A stretch of DNA of 64,000 bases. Source: Budvicia aquatica DSM 5075 = ATCC 35567. Lineage in GTDB: Bacteria; Pseudomonadota; Gammaproteobacteria; Enterobacterales; Enterobacteriaceae. The stretch spans positions 186,190-250,189 of the forward strand of contig NZ_ATYS01000002.1 of assembly GCF_000427805.1 (NCBI RefSeq), read 5' to 3'. Each line of letters opens with the position of its first letter. The first letter of the stretch is position 1. Under the pieces are notes generated by a model, which saw only the letters and a list, made by a program, of their open reading frames with translations, searched no databases and was not told the origin of the DNA. The position numbers were made by a program, and so were the translations under genes. This document shows positions 61,523 through 64,000 of the stretch, one piece after another.

Positions 61523-61971
61523 CTCGGCGAGAAAGACTTTTTCATAGCTATCTACCGAAGCGGCAAGAATAGTGGTAATCAAAAATCTTTGCATTAATTT
61601 TCTTGTATTCCATGTCTCAGGATTGAGAATTGTTTTACCGATAAATTGACCTTTTTGATAAGGGGGGTTGGGCGTTTTTTACTCAGGCTAGAAGATAGTT
61701 GGTTTTCTTATTTAGGCATTTACACAGATTGTTATAGCAATATTTGTAAGTAGCCAAAAAACGCAGAATTTCCCATAAAGATCAAAAATGAATTTTAATT
61801 CATAAATATCGATTTTATATTTAAATAATGGTTTGCTGATCCGCTTCAGTTTTACTTTTTATTCGTTTCAAAAAGGTTAAATTTATTCTCAGGCTATTTA
61901 TTGTAATTAACCCTATGTGGGTAGGGTTAGCGACGATAATCCCGACAAATCACAGTGATAGGCGTAGTTTC

Positions 61972-61985
61972 ATGATTTCGATCAA
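61972..61985 (+). promoter_or_regulatory. FNR-like site upstream of pdhR
   Basis: ATGATTTCGATCAA agrees with the FNR consensus TTGAT-N4-ATCAA in nine of ten defined bases. Lower pyruvate dehydrogenase expression without oxygen would make sense, but the site is unproven. Confidence 0.45.
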
Positions 61986-62039
61986 TGGTCATATGGACAT
62001 AAGGTGAATATTTTGTTACTTTATCGTCACACTTTTGAT

Positions 62040-62054
62040 ATTGGTATTACCAAT
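62040..62054 (+). promoter_or_regulatory. PdhR operator
   Basis: ATTGGTATTACCAAT is a perfect match to the PdhR box ATTGGT-N3-ACCAAT. It lies 28 bases before pdhR and should mediate pyruvate-relieved autorepression of pdhR-aceEF. Confidence 0.92.
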
Positions 62055-62082
62055 TGACTTCAGGGCATTTCAGAGAAGCATT

Positions 62083-62847
62083 ATGGTTTATAGCAAGGTT
62101 CGTCAACCCAAGTTATCAGACGTTATTGAGCAACAGCTCGAAACGCTGATCCTTGAAGGAACCCTCCGTCCGGGGGAGAAACTCCTTCCTGAACGAGAGC
62201 TTGCTAAGCAATTTGATGTTTCCCGTCCTTCACTGCGAGAAGCTATTCAGCGATTAGAAGGTAAAGGCCTTCTTCTGCGCCGCCAGGGTGGTGGGACTTT
62301 TGTCCAGACTAACCTTTGGCAGAGCCTGAGTGACCCGCTAAGTGAACTACTTGCCGACCATCCTGAATCACAATTCGATCTGTTAGAAACGCGTCATGCG
62401 CTGGAAGGTATCACCGCTTATTATGCGGCCTTACGCGGTACTGATGAAGATTTTCAACGTATCCGCACCTATCATGAACAGATTGAAACCGCTCAGGCTT
62501 CAGGCGACAGAACGGTCGAGGCTGAAGCCGTAATGCAATATCAAATGGCGGTGACAGAAGCCAGTCACAACGTGGTGCTGCTGCACTTATTACGTTGCAT
62601 GTCTCCTCTGTTAGAGCAAAACGTCCGCCAAAATTTCGAATTACTCTATTCACGCCGTGAAATGCTGGAGAGAGTGAGTAACCATAGGGCTAGTATCTTT
62701 GATGCCATAGTGGCACGTGAACCAGAAAAAGCACGTGAAGCTTCGCATCGTCATTTAGCTTTTATCGAGGATGTGCTGTTAGAGCTTGATAGAGAGCATA
62801 GCCGTCGCGAGAGATCGCTGCGTCTGCTACAGCAACGCAAGGATTGA
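62083..62847 (+). CDS. pdhR: Pyruvate-responsive repressor PdhR
   Basis: This 254-residue GntR/FadR-family repressor releases DNA on binding pyruvate. The winged helix-turn-helix is in residues 10-75 ([20 protein letters not shown] then [20 protein letters not shown]), and the FCD effector domain follows ([20 protein letters not shown]). The ATG at 62083 gives [20 protein letters not shown] as in E. coli; an ATA/ATG 48 bases upstream would run through the operator. Confidence 0.97.
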   Translation: MVYSKVRQPKLSDVIEQQLETLILEGTLRPGEKLLPERELAKQFDVSRPSLREAIQRLEGKGLLLRRQGGGTFVQTNLWQSLSDPLSELLADHPESQFDLLETRHALEGITAYYAALRGTDEDFQRIRTYHEQIETAQASGDRTVEAEAVMQYQMAVTEASHNVVLLHLLRCMSPLLEQNVRQNFELLYSRREMLERVSNHRASIFDAIVAREPEKAREASHRHLAFIEDVLLELDREHSRRERSLRLLQQRKD

Positions 62848-62874
62848 GAGCAAATTAGCTCGGCCAAACACTGA

Positions 62875-62945
62875 GCCTGTCTTAATAACGTTTAAGCTGC
62901 CTTATGCAGGTAGATAGCCAAAGGGTAGACGTTATTGAGACAGGC
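62875..62945. repeat. Long inverted repeat between pdhR and aceE
   Basis: Arms of 20 bases (62875-62894 and 62926-62945) pair at 18 positions, and the 31-base loop contains its own CTGC/GCAG hairpin. There is no T run, so it is not a normal terminator. It could slow transcription from pdhR into aceE, protect the aceE message, or be a remnant of a small mobile element. Confidence 0.75.
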
Positions 62946-62984
62946 TTTGAACAACTAACATAAAGATAGAATAAGGAAACCACC

Positions 62985-64000
62985 ATGTCGGAAATTGTAA
63001 ATCAAGACGTGGATCCGATTGAAACCCGCGATTGGTTGCAGGCGATTGAATCGGTCATCCGTGAAGAAGGCGTTGAGCGTGCTCAATACCTGATTGATCA
63101 GGTTATGGCATCAGCCCGTCAGGCTGGCGTTAATTTACCTTCAGGGGTGTCTAGCAGTGATTACATCAATACCATTGCACTGGCTGACGAACCGGCTTAT
63201 CCGGGTAACCTTGATTTAGAGCGTCGTATCCGTTCTATCATCCGTTGGAATGCGGTGATGACCGTTCTGCGTGCGTCTAAGAAAGATCTGGACCTTGGTG
63301 GCCATATGGCTTCATTCCAGTCTTCTGCGACCATCTATGAAGTGTGTTTTAACCACTTCTTCCGCGCGCGCAATGCTAAAGACGGCGGTGACTTAGTTTA
63401 CTTCCAGGGCCATATTTCTCCGGGAATCTACGCTCGTGCCTTCCTTGAAGGTCGCCTGAGCGAAGAACAAATGAATAACTTCCGTCAGGAAGTTCACGGT
63501 AACGGTCTTTCTTCTTATCCTCACCCTAAACTGATGCCTGACTTCTGGCAGTTCCCGACCGTATCTATGGGTCTGGGTCCAATCAGTGCGATCTATCAGG
63601 CGCGTTTCCTGAAGTATTTACACAATCGCGGTCTGAAAGACACATCTGAACAAACTGTTTATGCCTTCTTAGGCGACGGTGAGATGGATGAGCCGGAATC
63701 TAAAGGTGCAATTACCATTGCAACCCGTGAAAAACTGGACAACCTGGTATTCATCATTAACTGTAACTTACAGCGCTTAGACGGTCCTGTAACCGGTAAT
63801 GGTAAAATCATTAATGAACTGGAAGGCATCTTTAGCGGCGCCGGCTGGGATGTGATCAAAGTTATGTGGGGCAACCGTTGGGATGACCTGCTACGCAAAG
63901 ATACGACCGGCAAACTGATTCAGTTAATGAACGAAACCGTTGACGGTGACTATCAGACATTTAAGTCTAAAGATGGCGCTTACGTACGTGAACACTTCTT
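62985..64000 (+). CDS. aceE: Pyruvate dehydrogenase E1 component AceE, N-terminal part
   Basis: The first 338 residues of the ThDP-dependent E1 subunit are present; the gene runs off the window. It decarboxylates pyruvate and acetylates the lipoyl domains of Ace[21 protein letters not shown] near residue 103 holds an active-site histidine, and the ThDP motif begins [10 protein letters not shown] near residue 229 and ends in NCNLQ. AAGGAAAC precedes the ATG. It lies downstream of pdhR under PdhR control. Confidence 0.97.
   Translation, partial: MSEIVNQDVDPIETRDWLQAIESVIREEGVERAQYLIDQVMASARQAGVNLPSGVSSSDYINTIALADEPAYPGNLDLERRIRSIIRWNAVMTVLRASKKDLDLGGHMASFQSSATIYEVCFNHFFRARNAKDGGDLVYFQGHISPGIYARAFLEGRLSEEQMNNFRQEVHGNGLSSYPHPKLMPDFWQFPTVSMGLGPISAIYQARFLKYLHNRGLKDTSEQTVYAFLGDGEMDEPESKGAITIATREKLDNLVFIINCNLQRLDGPVTGNGKIINELEGIFSGAGWDVIKVMWGNRWDDLLRKDTTGKLIQLMNETVDGDYQTFKSKDGAYVREHF

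Larger units (their letters stand above)
61434..62039. other. aroP-pdhR divergent control region
   Basis: This 606-base stretch has no gene. It holds the TyrR box (61505), a perfect inverted repeat TAACCCTA-N6-TAGGGTTA (61908-61929) and an FNR-like site (61972-61985). The PdhR operator begins at 62040. Confidence 0.6.

Overview
The window is a piece of an enterobacterial chromosome. Its right two thirds follow the backbone order of Escherichia coli and its relatives: leuDCBA-leuL, ilvIH, cra, the whole dcw cell-division and murein cluster from mraZ to lpxC, secM-secA, mutT-yacG-zapD-coaE, guaC, hofC-hofB-ppdD, ampD, aroP-like, pdhR-aceE. Proteins such as IlvH, Cra, FtsI, FtsZ and PdhR look nearly colinear with those of E. 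coli as I remember them. Several differences point to Enterobacterales outside the family Enterobacteriaceae, perhaps Budviciaceae or a neighbour: a dciA gene beside secM, a prepilin peptidase beside coaE, and no leuO, nadC or ampE at their E. coli positions. The family cannot be fixed from this sequence alone.

Region 1 (1-7.85 kb) is the distal end of a Flag-2 lateral flagellar locus: the tail of one flagellin gene, a second complete flagellin (lafA), then lafB-C-D-E-F-S-T-U for cap, chaperones, hook-length control, FliL-like protein, sigma-28 factor and stator. A sigma-28-type promoter precedes lafA and a near-perfect sigma-54 promoter precedes lafB. Region 2 (8-11 kb) is accessory: an NCS1 permease with a creatininase-family hydrolase, and a LysE-type exporter. 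Region 3 (11.3-16.3 kb, minus strand) is the leucine operon with its attenuator leader peptide leuL. Region 4 (16.4-19.6 kb) holds a 37-residue membrane peptide, cytochrome b562, a cytochrome b561-family protein and an acyl-CoA ligase, in the space where E. coli has leuO. Region 5 (20-23.5 kb) is ilvIH and cra.

Region 6 (24-42 kb) is a tightly packed, one-directional dcw cluster: mraZ, rsmH, ftsL, ftsI, murE, murF, mraY, murD, ftsW, murG, murC, ddlB, ftsQ, ftsA, ftsZ, lpxC, with many ATGA or TAATG overlaps. Region 7 (42-49 kb) has dciA, secM, secA, mutT and the minus-strand yacG-zapD-coaE-prepilin peptidase set. Region 8 (49-58.4 kb) has guaC, the galactofuranose ABC transporter ytfQRT-yjfF, and hofC-hofB-ppdD; guaC and the transporter sit inside what is otherwise an ancestral pilABCD-coaE arrangement. 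Region 9 (58.6-64 kb) has an unrecognised lipoprotein, ampD, an aroP-like permease, pdhR with a perfect PdhR operator, and the first third of aceE, which runs off the window.

The least expected signals lie between genes. An intergenic repeat of about 100 bp occurs three times (about 11.15, 19.62 and 50.20 kb), each time where the gene order leaves the E. coli pattern. A 20-base palindrome occurs twice in identical form downstream of leuD. Four CGGAA/TTCCG boxes sit upstream of the sigma-54 promoter, and a 20-bp inverted repeat lies between pdhR and aceE. I see no tRNA, rRNA, CRISPR array, insertion sequence or prophage.
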